This document shows, one piece after another, positions 25,995-35,121 of a stretch of 49,554 nt of DNA. A model generated the notes under the pieces. The model searched no databases. It was not told where the DNA came from and saw nothing but the letters and a program-made list of their open reading frames with translations. Positions within the stretch are counted from its first letter, which is position 1, and every line of letters begins with the position of its first letter. The position numbers were made by a program, and so were the translations under genes. Origin of the DNA: Alphaproteobacteria bacterium (GTDB lineage Bacteria; Pseudomonadota; Alphaproteobacteria; ATCC43930; CGMCC-115725); NCBI GenBank assembly GCA_021325525.1, contig JAJPHB010000059.1, positions 1-49,554 of the forward strand, written 5' to 3'.

Positions 25995-26594
25995 TCAGTG
26001 GTGGAAGTGGTGGAAATGGCCGTGATGATGGAAGCCGAAGCCGAAGCTCAGAAAGGCGGTGCCGTAATAACCGGGATAATAGGGGTAGGCGTAATAGGGC
26101 GGGTAATAAGGATAGTAGGGCGCGTAGGCGCCATAGGGTACGCTGCCGGGCAGCGTCGTCGGCACAGTCTCGCCCTTGGCCGACATACATTGAATGTAAC
26201 CCATATCGTAGCGCTGCTGCAGGGAGAGGCCGGACGCCCGCGCCGCGCCGAGGCCGGTGGCGCCCCCGATGACGAGGCCGCTGCCTCCGCCGATCGCGGC
26301 GCCGGCGGCGGGATTGCCGGTGGCCGCGCCGATCGCGGCGCCCGCCGCAGCACCGAGGATCGTGCCGAGCACGGTGCTTGCGACGGCGCTCTGGCTCGCT
26401 GCCGCCGCCGGCGAGGCGTCACCGATTTCGCTCGAGGCATATTGCCGGCAGGCGGCGTCATCGGCCTGAAAGGCTTCGAAGGTCTTGCCGCTTCCCGGCA
26501 GCGCCATGACGTCGGGTCCGGTGGGCGGCGCGACCGCGCATCCGCCGAGCACCGCCGTGCCGAGGGCGGCGGCGGCGCATCGGATCGTCGGCAT
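25995..26594 (-). CDS. Glycine-zipper lipoprotein with Tyr/His-rich tail
   Basis: A 199-residue protein. The start at 26594 gives MPTIRCAAAALGTAVLGGC, a lipoprotein signal with lipobox LGGC at about residues 16-19. The middle holds a glycine-zipper segment (LGTILGAAAGAAIGAATG and a second GxxxG run, about residues 70-110). Then come LQQRYDMGYIQCM, a Tyr/Pro-rich run (YYPYYPPYYAYPYYPGYYG) and a terminal His cluster (HHHGHFHHFHH). Proteins of this kind sit in the outer membrane, but no function is known. The frame stays open upstream to 26828, and an in-frame ATG at 26747 has a better RBS (GAGGAG). That start would bury the lipobox, so the shorter form is preferred. Confidence 0.7.
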   Translation of the reverse strand: MPTIRCAAAALGTAVLGGCAVAPPTGPDVMALPGSGKTFEAFQADDAACRQYASSEIGDASPAAAASQSAVASTVLGTILGAAAGAAIGAATGNPAAGAAIGGGSGLVIGGATGLGAARASGLSLQQRYDMGYIQCMSAKGETVPTTLPGSVPYGAYAPYYPYYPPYYAYPYYPGYYGTAFLSFGFGFHHHGHFHHFHH

Positions 26595-27031
26595 GCGGCC
26601 GTCATGCTGCAGTCGTGCTCGGGAGCGATGCCGGCAACGGGACGGCGATCGCGGGCGTTGCGCGCGCCGCTTTCCGTCGCCGGTCACGATGCGCATAGGC
26701 AGGTGAAGAGCGGTTGAGGGACCGGCAAGAGAGGCCCAAATCCTCATGGGCAGTCTCCTCATCCTTGGCGGATGGCCTTGCCCTATGAACGGCGCGCCTC
26801 GGCATCGTTGCCTCGATTCCGGGATCACATCATCGTGTGCCGCTCGACCGCCGGCCCTGCGGCCGGAAGAGGCGGAATTCGCGCTTGACGCGCTGTACCA
26901 AAATCGGTGTCATGACAAATATTGGAACAGCCGGCGCGGAACGTAAGAATTTCGGGCATCCCGCCCGGCCCGACGCGCGGGCGCCCTCTCGGGATGCGGG
27001 CAGACCGCGCCCATGATCGGGGTTTCGCCTC
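26595..27031. promoter_or_regulatory. Divergent region with the operon 1 promoter
   Basis: A 437-base gap between the divergent lipoprotein gene and the first hydroxylase operon. It contains a good sigma-70 type promoter for operon 1: TTGACG at 26885-26890, a 17-base spacer and TGTCAT at 26908-26913. The operator-like sequence at 26896-26909 lies within that spacer and touches the -10. GACAAATATTGG just after it is AT-rich. No further gene was seen. Confidence 0.5.
26896..26909. promoter_or_regulatory. Operator-like site A (operon 1)
   Basis: TACCAAAATCGGTG, an imperfect palindrome inside the operon 1 promoter. Together with 5 bases to its left it shares the 14-base string CGCTGTACCAAAAT exactly with site B at 46787. 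A repressor bound here would block the -10. Confidence 0.55.
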
Positions 27032-27874
27032 TTGAAGCCTGCCCCTTTTGAATATCATGCGCCACATACGGCGGAGGAAGCGGTTGCCGCCCTGACGGCC
27101 GTCGCAAGGCAGGAGGGGCGCGTGCTCGCCGGCGGCCAGAGCCTCATCCCGGCAATGGCCTTGCGCCTCGCGCGGCCGGCGCATTTGGTCGATATCAACG
27201 GCGTCGTCGGCTTCGACCGGCTCGAGCCGAGCGAGAGCGGCGTGCGGATCGGTCCCTGCGTGCGGCATGCGGCGCTCGGCGCCGAAGCGGTACCGGGGCC
27301 GCTCGGCCGCTTGCTGTCGCTGGCGCGGCGGCACATTGCGCATGCTCCGATCCGCGCGCGCGGCACCTTCTGCGGCAGCTTGGCCAACGCGGACGCCGCG
27401 TCCGAGTGGTGCCTCGTCGCCGTCGCGCTCGGCGCCACGGTGACGCTGCGCAGCCAGGGCCGCGTCCGGCAACTGGCGATGGCGGAATTCCTCCTCGGCG
27501 CGATGACGACGGCGCTCGAGCCGGACGAGCTCCTCGTCGAAGCCCATCTGCCGGCGCTGCCGGCCGGCACGCGCGTCGGCTTCCATGAGTACGCTCGGCG
27601 CGCCGGCGACTTTGCCGAGGTCATGGCGCTTGCCGCCTACGAACTGCGCGACGGTCTCGTCTCCGACCCGCGCATCGCCTTGGGCGCGGTCGAAGGACGC
27701 GCCCGTCGCCTTCCCGCAGCCGAAGCGGCCCTCGCCGGCCAGCGTCCGCATGATGCCGCCTTCCGTCGCGCCGCCGAGGCCGCGGCGGCCGAAATCACGC
27801 CGGCCGATGACGCGGAGGATGGGCGCTTGCTGGCGCGGGCGGCCGTCGCCCGCGCGCTCAGCGCCGCCGCCTGA
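27032..27874 (+). CDS. Xanthine/CO dehydrogenase-family FAD subunit (CoxM-like), copy 1
   Basis: A 280-residue medium subunit of a molybdenum hydroxylase. It begins at TTG, supported by alignment of KPAPFEYHAPHTAEEAV with the ATG-initiated paralogue at 38803 (MKPAPFDYHAARTVEEAV). The FAD-binding marks are VLAGGQSLIP (residues about 31-40) and RGTFCGSLANADAASEW (about 110-126), corresponding to the AGGQS and TxGG motifs; the second is changed from TIGG to TFCG. It relays electrons between the 2Fe-2S subunit and FAD. It is the first gene of operon 1, and its stop overlaps the next ATG by one base (TGATG). Confidence 0.88.
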   Translation: MKPAPFEYHAPHTAEEAVAALTAVARQEGRVLAGGQSLIPAMALRLARPAHLVDINGVVGFDRLEPSESGVRIGPCVRHAALGAEAVPGPLGRLLSLARRHIAHAPIRARGTFCGSLANADAASEWCLVAVALGATVTLRSQGRVRQLAMAEFLLGAMTTALEPDELLVEAHLPALPAGTRVGFHEYARRAGDFAEVMALAAYELRDGLVSDPRIALGAVEGRARRLPAAEAALAGQRPHDAAFRRAAEAAAAEITPADDAEDGRLLARAAVARALSAAA

Positions 27875-30228
27875 TGCAGCGCGACCGGCGATCCGACGCG
27901 CCGGCGCCGCCCGGCCTGCCGCCGGGACCGCGCGCCGTGATCGGCCAGTCGCTGCCTCGGCTCGAGGACGGGCCTCTCCTCCGCGGGCAAGGCCTCTTCG
28001 CGGCCGACGTGAACTTTCCCCGGCAAGTGACGATGCGCGTCGTGCGCTCGCCGCTGGCGCATGGCCGGCTGGTGTCGATCGACGCCGCCGCCGCGCTGGC
28101 GATGCCCGGCGTCGTCGCGGTATGGACCGGCGCCGACACGGCCGCCATCCCGCCCATCCCGTTCCGCGCGACGAGGGTGCGGGGGCTCGAACCTTACTGC
28201 CAGCCGATCTTGGCGCGGGAGCGCGTCCGCTATGTCGGCGAGCCCATCGCGGCCGTCTTTGCCGAGGATGCGTATGTGGCGGAGGATGCAGCCGATCTGG
28301 TTTCGGCCGAAATCGATCCTTTGCCCGCCCATCTCGATGCCGCAGCGCCGCCGGGCGAGTTCCTGCCCGGCCTCGGCACGGAAGCGACGGTGGTTCGCAA
28401 GGAATATGGCGATGTCGAAGCGGCGTTTCGCGCAGCCCACGCCATCGTCGCGCTGGATCTCTCGGTCGGGCGGCACAGCGGCGTGCCCCTCGAGACGCGC
28501 GGCGCCGTCGCCCGCTATGACGCGGCGCGCGATGTGCTGGAGCTGCATGGAACGGCGAAGAAGCAGCATTGGAACCGCGACGAGATCGCGCGCCTCATCG
28601 GCCGGCCGACGCACGGTGTGCATTTGTTCGAGGGCCATGTCGGCGGCGGCTTCGGCGTGCGCGGCGAGCTCTATCCCGAGGATGTGCTCGTCTGCCTCGG
28701 GGCGCTGCGTCTGCAGCGGCCGGTGAAATGGGTCGAGGATCGGCGCGAGCATCTCGTCGCGGCCAACCATTCGCGGCAGCAGCGCCACCGCATCCGGGCC
28801 GCCGTCGATGCCGAGGGCCGGCTGCTGGCGATCGACAACGTCTTCTTCCACGATCAGGGCGCCTATGTCCGCACGCATGGCGCGCGCGTCGCCGACATGG
28901 CCGCCGGCCTGCTGCCCGGCCCCTACCGCCTTCCCGCATACCGTGTCGCCGGGCATTTCCGCCTCACCAACAAGACGCCGGCCGCGACCTACCGCGCGCC
29001 CGGGCGGTTCGAGACGAGCTTCGTGCGCGAGCGCCTCATGGACGCGATCGCGGCAAGGCTCGGCCTCGATCCAGTCGAGCTGCGGCGGCGCAACCTGATC
29101 GGCCGCGACGAGATGCCGTATGCGCGTCCCGTCGATGCGCTCGGCGTCGATGTCGTGCTCGACTCCGGCGACTATCACGCCTTGCTCGACCGGGCGCTCG
29201 CCCGCTTCGACTGGGCAGGGACGCAGGCGCGGCTCGCGGATCGGCGCGCGCGGGGCGAATGCGTCGGCGCCGGGCTTGCCTTCTTCGTCGAAAAGAGCGG
29301 CCTCGGGCCGGCCGACGGCGTGCGCGTCTCGGTCGATGCGACGGGCTCGGTCGAGCTGGTGACCGGCGCCGCCTCGGTCGGCCAGGGCGTCGAGACGGTG
29401 CTCGCGCAGATCTGCGCCGAGGCGCTCGGCATCGACTATCGGCGCATTCGCGTCGTGCGCGGCCGCACCGATCGCATCGAGTTCGGCAACGGCGCGCACG
29501 CGTCGCGCGTCACGGTCATGTCGGGCTCGGCGACCTATCTCGCCGCCCTTGCCGTCCGCGCCATGGCGCTCGAAACCGCCGCCATGGAGCTGCAGACGAC
29601 GGCCGAGGCGCTCACCATACGCGATGGTCGCATCCTCCGGATCGCGAGGCCCGACGAGCCGTTGATGGCGCTCGGCGACATCGCCCGCCAGATGGGCCCG
29701 AACTCACCGCTGATGCGCGGCCGCACTCCCGGCCTCACGGCGGAGCGCTGGTTCTACAGCGACCATATGACCTACCCCTACGGCGCTCATCTCGCGCAAC
29801 TCCGCATCGACCGCGACACGGGCGAGGTGCGGGTCGAGCGCTATCTCGTCGCCTACGACATCGGCCGCGCGATCAATCCGATGCTGGTCGAAGGGCAGAT
29901 CGCCGGAGGCTTCGCCCAGGGGCTCGGCGGGGCGCTGTTCGAGGAGTTCCGCTATGACGATGAGGGCCAGCCGCTCTCGACGACCTTCGCCGACTATCTC
30001 ATTCCGACGATGGCCGAGGTGCCGCCTGTCGAGGTGCTGATCGCGGAGGATGCGCCGAGCCCGCTCAATCCGCTCGGCGTCAAGGGCGCGGGGGAAGGCG
30101 GGACGAATGCGGTCGGCGCCGCCATCGCCGCCGCCGTCGACGACGCCCTGGGACGACCCGGCGCGGTGACGCGCCTGCCGATCGCGCCGCGGACAATGCG
30201 CCGGCTGTTGGCCGAGACGGCACGATGA
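27874..30228 (+). CDS. Molybdopterin-binding large subunit (CoxL/XdhB-like), copy 1
   Basis: A 784-residue catalytic subunit that hydroxylates or oxidises its substrate at a molybdenum-MCD cofactor. It shows the usual order: IGQSLPRLEDGPLLRGQGLFAADV, VRYVGEPIAAVFAEDAY, GHVGGGFGVRGELYPED, VKWVEDRREHL, then the active-site loop at residues 372-378, TYRAPGR. This is neither the AYRCSFR of true CO dehydrogenase nor AYRGAGR, so CO is not the substrate. The catalytic Glu is in GVKGAGEGG near the C-terminus. The next gene overlaps by four bases. It is most similar within the window to the large subunit of operon 2, which has the same loop. Confidence 0.9.
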   Translation: MQRDRRSDAPAPPGLPPGPRAVIGQSLPRLEDGPLLRGQGLFAADVNFPRQVTMRVVRSPLAHGRLVSIDAAAALAMPGVVAVWTGADTAAIPPIPFRATRVRGLEPYCQPILARERVRYVGEPIAAVFAEDAYVAEDAADLVSAEIDPLPAHLDAAAPPGEFLPGLGTEATVVRKEYGDVEAAFRAAHAIVALDLSVGRHSGVPLETRGAVARYDAARDVLELHGTAKKQHWNRDEIARLIGRPTHGVHLFEGHVGGGFGVRGELYPEDVLVCLGALRLQRPVKWVEDRREHLVAANHSRQQRHRIRAAVDAEGRLLAIDNVFFHDQGAYVRTHGARVADMAAGLLPGPYRLPAYRVAGHFRLTNKTPAATYRAPGRFETSFVRERLMDAIAARLGLDPVELRRRNLIGRDEMPYARPVDALGVDVVLDSGDYHALLDRALARFDWAGTQARLADRRARGECVGAGLAFFVEKSGLGPADGVRVSVDATGSVELVTGAASVGQGVETVLAQICAEALGIDYRRIRVVRGRTDRIEFGNGAHASRVTVMSGSATYLAALAVRAMALETAAMELQTTAEALTIRDGRILRIARPDEPLMALGDIARQMGPNSPLMRGRTPGLTAERWFYSDHMTYPYGAHLAQLRIDRDTGEVRVERYLVAYDIGRAINPMLVEGQIAGGFAQGLGGALFEEFRYDDEGQPLSTTFADYLIPTMAEVPPVEVLIAEDAPSPLNPLGVKGAGEGGTNAVGAAIAAAVDDALGRPGAVTRLPIAPRTMRRLLAETAR

Positions 30229-31106
30229 AGCCGCCCGCCTTCCTCTATCACGATCCGCGCAGCATCGACGAGGCGGTCGCCCTGCTGGCGCGGCTCGACA
30301 ACGCCCGGCTTCTCGCCGGCGGCCAGTCGCTGATGCCGATGCTCAACATGCGCTACGTCCTCCCGGACCACATCATCGACCTCAACCGGATCGAGGCCTT
30401 GGCCGGCGTCAGGCAGATCGGCGAGACGCTGCGCATCGGCGCCATGACGCGCCAGCGCGACATCGCCGAGCATCCGCTCGTCCGGAGCCGGCTGCCCTTG
30501 ATGGTCGAAGCGCTCGGCCATGTCGGCCATCGCCAGACCCGCAATCGCGGCACGATCGGCGGCTCGCTCTGCCATCTCGACCCGGCAGCCGAGCTGGTCG
30601 CCGTCGCCGCCAACCTCGACGCCACCATCGAGATCGTGGGGCCGAAGGGCGCGCGCCTGTTGCCGATGGCCGAGTTCGCGCTCGGCTTCATGACGCCCGC
30701 CATCGCGCCGGACGAGATGGTGGCGGCCGTCAATCTCCCCCTCCCCGCCGCGCGCCACGGCTACGCTTTCCTCGAAATGGCGCGCCGGCACGGCGATTTC
30801 GCGATCGTTGCCGTCGCCGTCGTGCTGACGCTCGACCCAGCGGGACGGCTCGCGACTTGCGCCATCACCCTCGGCGGCGCCGCGGCGGTGCCGCGCCGCA
30901 TGGCCGAAGCCGAGACGATGCTGAGGGGCGCCGCGCCGGACGCGCTCCTGTTCGGCCGCGCTGCCGCCACGGCGCGCGCGGTCGATGCGCTGGAGGATGC
31001 GCAGGTCCCGGGCTGGTATCGCCGGCAGGTCGCCGAGACGCTGATCGAGCGTGCGCTCGCAACGGCGCATCGGCGCGCCGTCGCCGCCAATGGGATGGCG
31101 TCATGA
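30225..31106 (+). CDS. Xanthine/CO dehydrogenase-family FAD subunit (CoxM-like), copy 2
   Basis: A 293-residue FAD subunit starting MKPPAFLYHDPRSIDEAV, overlapping the previous gene (ATGA). FAD motifs are LLAGGQSLMPMLNMR (residues about 28-42) and NRGTIGGSLCHLDPAAEL (about 106-123), both closer to the classical CoxM pattern than in copy 1. With the 2Fe-2S and large subunits that follow directly it makes a complete M-S-L set, in the order of many form II cox-like operons. Confidence 0.9.
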   Translation: MKPPAFLYHDPRSIDEAVALLARLDNARLLAGGQSLMPMLNMRYVLPDHIIDLNRIEALAGVRQIGETLRIGAMTRQRDIAEHPLVRSRLPLMVEALGHVGHRQTRNRGTIGGSLCHLDPAAELVAVAANLDATIEIVGPKGARLLPMAEFALGFMTPAIAPDEMVAAVNLPLPAARHGYAFLEMARRHGDFAIVAVAVVLTLDPAGRLATCAITLGGAAAVPRRMAEAETMLRGAAPDALLFGRAAATARAVDALEDAQVPGWYRRQVAETLIERALATAHRRAVAANGMAS

Positions 31107-31609
31107 GCGACGGCGGGTGCGCGAGCCGCAGCATCGCCGTCACCGTGAACGGCAGCGTCTGTCGCGCCGAAGCCCCGGTGCGGCTCACCCTCTCCGACTT
31201 CCTGCGGCAGACGCTGCATCTGACGGGGACGCATCTCGGTTGCGAGCACGGGGTCTGCGGCGCCTGCACGGTGCTCGTCGACGGCCGCGCCATGCGCTCC
31301 TGCCTGATGCTGGCGGTCCAAGCGGACGGCCACCAGGTGACGACCATCGAGGGGCTCGCCGCCCCGGATGGAAGCTTGCATCCGCTCCAGGCCGCGTTTT
31401 GCCGCCACCACGGCCTTCAATGCGGATTCTGCACGCCGGGCCTTCTCACCACCCTCGTCGAATTCCTGAAGGACTGCCCCGATCCGACCGCGGCCGAGAT
31501 CCGCGAGGCGATCTCCGGAAACATCTGCCGCTGCACCGGTTACGACAGCATCGTCGCAGCGACGATCGAAGCGGCGCGCGCGCTGCGCGGCGACGGGACG
31601 ACGCCGTGA
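31103..31609 (+). CDS. 2Fe-2S small subunit (CoxS-like)
   Basis: A 168-residue iron-sulfur subunit. The plant-type 2Fe-2S centre is bound by Cys47, Cys52, Cys55 and Cys67 (GCEHGVCGACTVLVDGRAMR then SC). The second centre is bound by Cys107 and Cys110 (QCGFC) and by Cys142 and Cys144 (ICRCTGY). The start ATG overlaps the stop of the FAD gene. It passes electrons from molybdenum to FAD. It is the only small subunit in operon 1, although that operon has two FAD and two large subunits. Confidence 0.93.
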   Translation: MSDGGCASRSIAVTVNGSVCRAEAPVRLTLSDFLRQTLHLTGTHLGCEHGVCGACTVLVDGRAMRSCLMLAVQADGHQVTTIEGLAAPDGSLHPLQAAFCRHHGLQCGFCTPGLLTTLVEFLKDCPDPTAAEIREAISGNICRCTGYDSIVAATIEAARALRGDGTTP

Positions 31610-33966
31610 CGGTCGGCGGTTTCCCGCAAGCGCGCGTGCTCGGCCGCGACGTGCCGCGCGTCGAGGACGAGCCGCTCATCCGCGGCAAGGGCCGCTTCCT
31701 CGACGACATCGCCCTCCCGGACATGCTGCATGCCGCCTTCCTGCGTAGTCCCCATGCGCATGCGCTCATTCGCGGCATCGATGCGGCGGCCGCGCGCGCT
31801 TTGCCGGGCGTGGCCGCCATCCTGACGCTGGCCGACCTCCTGCCCTGTCTCGCCGAGACCTGCCTCAAGACCGCGATGCCGAGCCCCAGCTACCGGCAGC
31901 AGCTCGACCGTCCGGTTCTCGCGGACCGAGAAGCGGTGCATGTCGGCGAGCCGATCGCCATTGCCCTCGCCGAGAGCCGCGCTCTCGCGGAGGATGCCGC
32001 CGCAGCCGTCGAGATCGACTACGATCCCTTGCCGGTCGTCGCCGATTGCCTTGCGGCGCTGGAGGCGGGCGCCGCCACCGCCCATCGGGGCGCGCCATCC
32101 AATCTCGTCGCCGAGATGACCATGGGATTCGGCGATGTCGATCGCGCCTTCGAGCAAGCGCCCCATCGCTTCCGCGAGCGGCTCCGCATCCATCGCGGCG
32201 GCTCCCATTCCATGGAATGCCGCGGCGTCGTCGCCGTGCCCGAGCCCGTCGAGGACCGGCTGACGGTGTGGAGCTCGACGCAGATGCCGCATGCCGCGCG
32301 GCGGCTCCTCTGCGACATTCTCGGCCTCGACGAGAACCGGATCCGCGTCGCGACGCCCGATATCGGCGGCGCCTTCGGGCCGAAGCTCGTCTTCTACCCG
32401 GAGGAAGTCGCGGTCGCAGCGGCGGCCCGGGCGACCGGCCGGCCGGTCAAATGGGTCGAGGACCGGCGCGAGCATTTCGTCGCCACCGCGCAGGAGCGCG
32501 ACCAGTATTGGGACGTCGAACTGGCGACCGACGCCGACGGCCGCATTCTGGCGGTGCGCGGAGCGCTGGTCCATGACCATGGCGCCTGGACGGTACGCGG
32601 CGTCAACGTGCCGCAAGGCGCCATGGGCGCGATGCCGCTCGCCTATGTCGTACCCGCCTATCGCATCGGCCTCAAAGTCGCCGCGACCAACAAGGTGCCG
32701 GTGGCGCCGGTCCGCGGCGCCGGCCAGCCGCAGGGCGTCTTCGCCATGGAGCGGCTGCTCGACGCGGCCGCGCGGGGGTTGGGCCTCGATCGCGCGGAGA
32801 TCCGCCGGCGCAATCTCGTGCCGCCCGACCGCATGCCTTACGCGACGCCGTTGAAGACCCGCGGCGGCATCGCCGTCACGCTCGACAGCGGCGACTATCC
32901 GCGCTGCCAGCAGATGGCACTCGATGGCGCCGATTGGAGCGGCTTTCCCGCCCGACAGGCAGCGGCGCGAGCGAAGGGGCGGTATCTCGGCATCGGCCTT
33001 GCGAACTACGTCGAAGGCACCGGCCGCGGCCCTTACGAGCATGTGAGCGTGCGCATCGAGGGTTCGGGCAAGATCTTCGTCGCGACCGGCGCCGCCGCCA
33101 TGGGCCAGGGCACGCGCACCATGCTGGCGCAAATCGTGGCCGAGCAATTGGGCGGCGATCTCGGCAGGATCGAGGTGATCACGGGCGACACGGCGGCGGC
33201 GCCGCTCGGCCTCGGCGGCTCGAACAGCCGCCAGGCCGTGATGGCGGGCAGCTCCGCCCATGTCGCGGCGCGGCGCCTGCGGCAGCGGGTGCTCGAGATC
33301 GCCGGGCAATTGCTCGAAGTCGCGCCCGCCGATCTCGAAATCGACGGCGACCGCGTCCGCCTCAAAGGGGTCGCGGAGGTTTCGCTGGGCCTGTCCGCGA
33401 TCGCGCGCGCCGCCGCCGGCCAGGCCGGCTTTCCCTTGCCGGAAGGCGGCGGGCCGGGCTTGTTCGCCCGCGAGGAAGTGGTGATCGACGCCATGACCTA
33501 CGCGAACGGCAGCGCCGTGGCCGAGCTCGAGGTCGACATCGGCACCGGAAAAGTCACGATCCTCAACCTGGTCTTCGCCCATGATTGCGGGCGGGCGCTG
33601 CATCCGCGCCTCGTCGAGGGGCAGCTCATGGGCGGCATCGCCCACGGGATCGGCAATGCGCTCTACGAATACATGGTCTATGACGAGAACGCGCAGCCGC
33701 TGACGACCAATCTCGCGGAATATCTTCTGGTCACCGCGACCGAGATGCCGCCGGTCAAGATCCTGCATATGGAGAGCCCGACGCCGCTCAACCCCCTCGG
33801 CATCAAGGGCGTCGGCGAGGCCGGCGTCATTCCGATCGGGGCTGCCGTCGCATCCGCCGTCGAGGACGCGCTCTCCCCGTGGAAGATCAAGATCGACCGC
33901 CTCCCCCTGTCGCCCGTCGAAATCCTCGCGCTCCTCAACGCGGCGAAGGCGCGCGATTCGCTCTGA
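31606..33966 (+). CDS. Molybdopterin-binding large subunit (CoxL/XdhB-like), copy 2
   Basis: A 786-residue catalytic subunit. The GTG start at 31606 overlaps the 2Fe-2S stop (GTGA). Marks are VEDEPLIRGKGRFLDDI, DIGGAFGPKLVFYPEE, VKWVEDRREHFVATAQERDQ and GIKGVGEAG (catalytic Glu). The active-site loop at residues 368-374 reads PVRGAGQ, unlike TYRAPGR in the other two large subunits here, so the substrate pocket probably differs. It is the last gene of operon 1, 246 bases ahead of the regulator gene. Confidence 0.9.
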   Translation: MTVGGFPQARVLGRDVPRVEDEPLIRGKGRFLDDIALPDMLHAAFLRSPHAHALIRGIDAAAARALPGVAAILTLADLLPCLAETCLKTAMPSPSYRQQLDRPVLADREAVHVGEPIAIALAESRALAEDAAAAVEIDYDPLPVVADCLAALEAGAATAHRGAPSNLVAEMTMGFGDVDRAFEQAPHRFRERLRIHRGGSHSMECRGVVAVPEPVEDRLTVWSSTQMPHAARRLLCDILGLDENRIRVATPDIGGAFGPKLVFYPEEVAVAAAARATGRPVKWVEDRREHFVATAQERDQYWDVELATDADGRILAVRGALVHDHGAWTVRGVNVPQGAMGAMPLAYVVPAYRIGLKVAATNKVPVAPVRGAGQPQGVFAMERLLDAAARGLGLDRAEIRRRNLVPPDRMPYATPLKTRGGIAVTLDSGDYPRCQQMALDGADWSGFPARQAAARAKGRYLGIGLANYVEGTGRGPYEHVSVRIEGSGKIFVATGAAAMGQGTRTMLAQIVAEQLGGDLGRIEVITGDTAAAPLGLGGSNSRQAVMAGSSAHVAARRLRQRVLEIAGQLLEVAPADLEIDGDRVRLKGVAEVSLGLSAIARAAAGQAGFPLPEGGGPGLFAREEVVIDAMTYANGSAVAELEVDIGTGKVTILNLVFAHDCGRALHPRLVEGQLMGGIAHGIGNALYEYMVYDENAQPLTTNLAEYLLVTATEMPPVKILHMESPTPLNPLGIKGVGEAGVIPIGAAVASAVEDALSPWKIKIDRLPLSPVEILALLNAAKARDSL

Positions 33967-34176
33967 GCAGTGCCGGACGTTGCCGGGGTTCCGGCGCGAT
34001 CCCGGAATACCAGATTCGGGACGATCAGCCGGAACTCGCCACCAGCGACGCTCTCCGCTTCAATCCTCTCTCATTTCGCCGGAACTGCGGCGCCCGATCG
34101 CCCGCGAACAGGTGTTGCGAATTTCACCGGGTTCTTCGGCGCGCCGGCCGGGTTCTTTTCAGTCGGCCTCGTTCTG

Positions 34177-34190
34177 TGCCAATTTTCGCA
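34177..34190. promoter_or_regulatory. Operator-like site C (regulator gene)
   Basis: TGCCAATTTTCGCA lies 22 bases before the regulator ATG. It agrees with the reverse complement of site B at 11 of 14 positions and with site A at 9 of 14. The flanks extend the symmetry to GTGCC...CGCAC. The position suggests autoregulation. Otherwise the gap 33967-34212 shows no gene. Confidence 0.5.
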
Positions 34191-34212
34191 CGGTGATAGC
34201 GGAAGTAGAAGG

Positions 34213-35094
34213 ATGAGGATTGTGGCCGTTCGCTACGACGATATCGGAAACCGGCTGAAGGCCTTCCGTCTCGGCTCGGGCCTCAGCGCCGACGAGATCG
34301 CGCGTCAGACCGGCATCTCCCGCACCGCTCTCTACCGATTGGAGAAGGGCGAGGTGGTGAAGATCGAGACGCTGGAGCGCCTGGCCGATCTGCTGCGCGT
34401 CTCGGTGGCAACGCTGCTGGGCGTCGGGATCGAGTACGTCGCCTCCGCCGTCAGCTACTTCGAGCGCCTGCGTCAAATCGAATCCACCGCCCAGCACGTC
34501 ACCGTCCTCGCGGGTCCCATTGCCTCGATCCTGGCCTCGGACAGCTTCGAGAACACGCTCGAGGAGGTGCTGCGTGAGAGCATACCGGCGCAGGTCGAGG
34601 ACCGGTCGAAGCTGCTGGAGGACGTTGCCAAGATCGTCGCCATCCTGCACGAGCGGAAGGCGACCTACCGGGCCCGCCAGCCCACGGTCCTCAATCTCAT
34701 GTCGGCGCTCGAGATCGAGCGTTTCGCGCGCAACGGCATGCTCGGCAACTCCAATCTTCCCGAGCGGGTGAAGCGGGCGCGTCGCCAGCTTGCGGGCGCG
34801 GAGATCGAGCATTTCGCCCGGCTCATCGAGGAGGATCCGATCAACGTTCGGATCGGCATCGTGCCCGAGACCCTGTCGCACACCGGCTTCCAGATCTTCC
34901 GCCAGCCGGATCGGCAGGTCTTGACCATCAGCCCGTTCCGGCTCGGCGAGCATCCCAATATCCGCGTCGGCGTCGCCATGATCACCTCGGCGCCGGAAGC
35001 CTTGGCGCTGCATCAGAATGTCGTCAACCAGATGTGGCGCGGCGCGATCAAGGGCCCGCAGGCCGCCGCGTTTCTGAGAGGCCTCCTGAGCTGA
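34213..35094 (+). CDS. XRE-family transcriptional regulator
   Basis: A 293-residue regulator. Residues about 8-62 form a Cro/C1-type helix-turn-helix (IGNRLKAFRLGSGLSADEIA, then ISRTALYRLEKGEVVKIETL). The remaining 220 residues are a mixed alpha/beta domain that probably senses a ligand. It lacks the shikimate-kinase-like P-loop of BzdR/BoxR regulators, so it is not of that type. The ATG at 34213 is chosen because the upstream extension reads as non-coding; GAAGG is a weak RBS. It lies between the converging operons 1 and 2. Operator-like sites before its own gene and before both operons make it the probable regulator of the whole cluster (inference). Confidence 0.85.
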   Translation: MRIVAVRYDDIGNRLKAFRLGSGLSADEIARQTGISRTALYRLEKGEVVKIETLERLADLLRVSVATLLGVGIEYVASAVSYFERLRQIESTAQHVTVLAGPIASILASDSFENTLEEVLRESIPAQVEDRSKLLEDVAKIVAILHERKATYRARQPTVLNLMSALEIERFARNGMLGNSNLPERVKRARRQLAGAEIEHFARLIEEDPINVRIGIVPETLSHTGFQIFRQPDRQVLTISPFRLGEHPNIRVGVAMITSAPEALALHQNVVNQMWRGAIKGPQAAAFLRGLLS

Positions 35095-35121
35095 GGCCGG
35101 GCCGGGCGCCGCGGCCGTCCG

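Noticed and set aside
27874-33966. Operon 1 as a true carbon monoxide dehydrogenase (cox)
   Set aside because: Neither large subunit has the AYRCSFR active-site loop required for CO oxidation.
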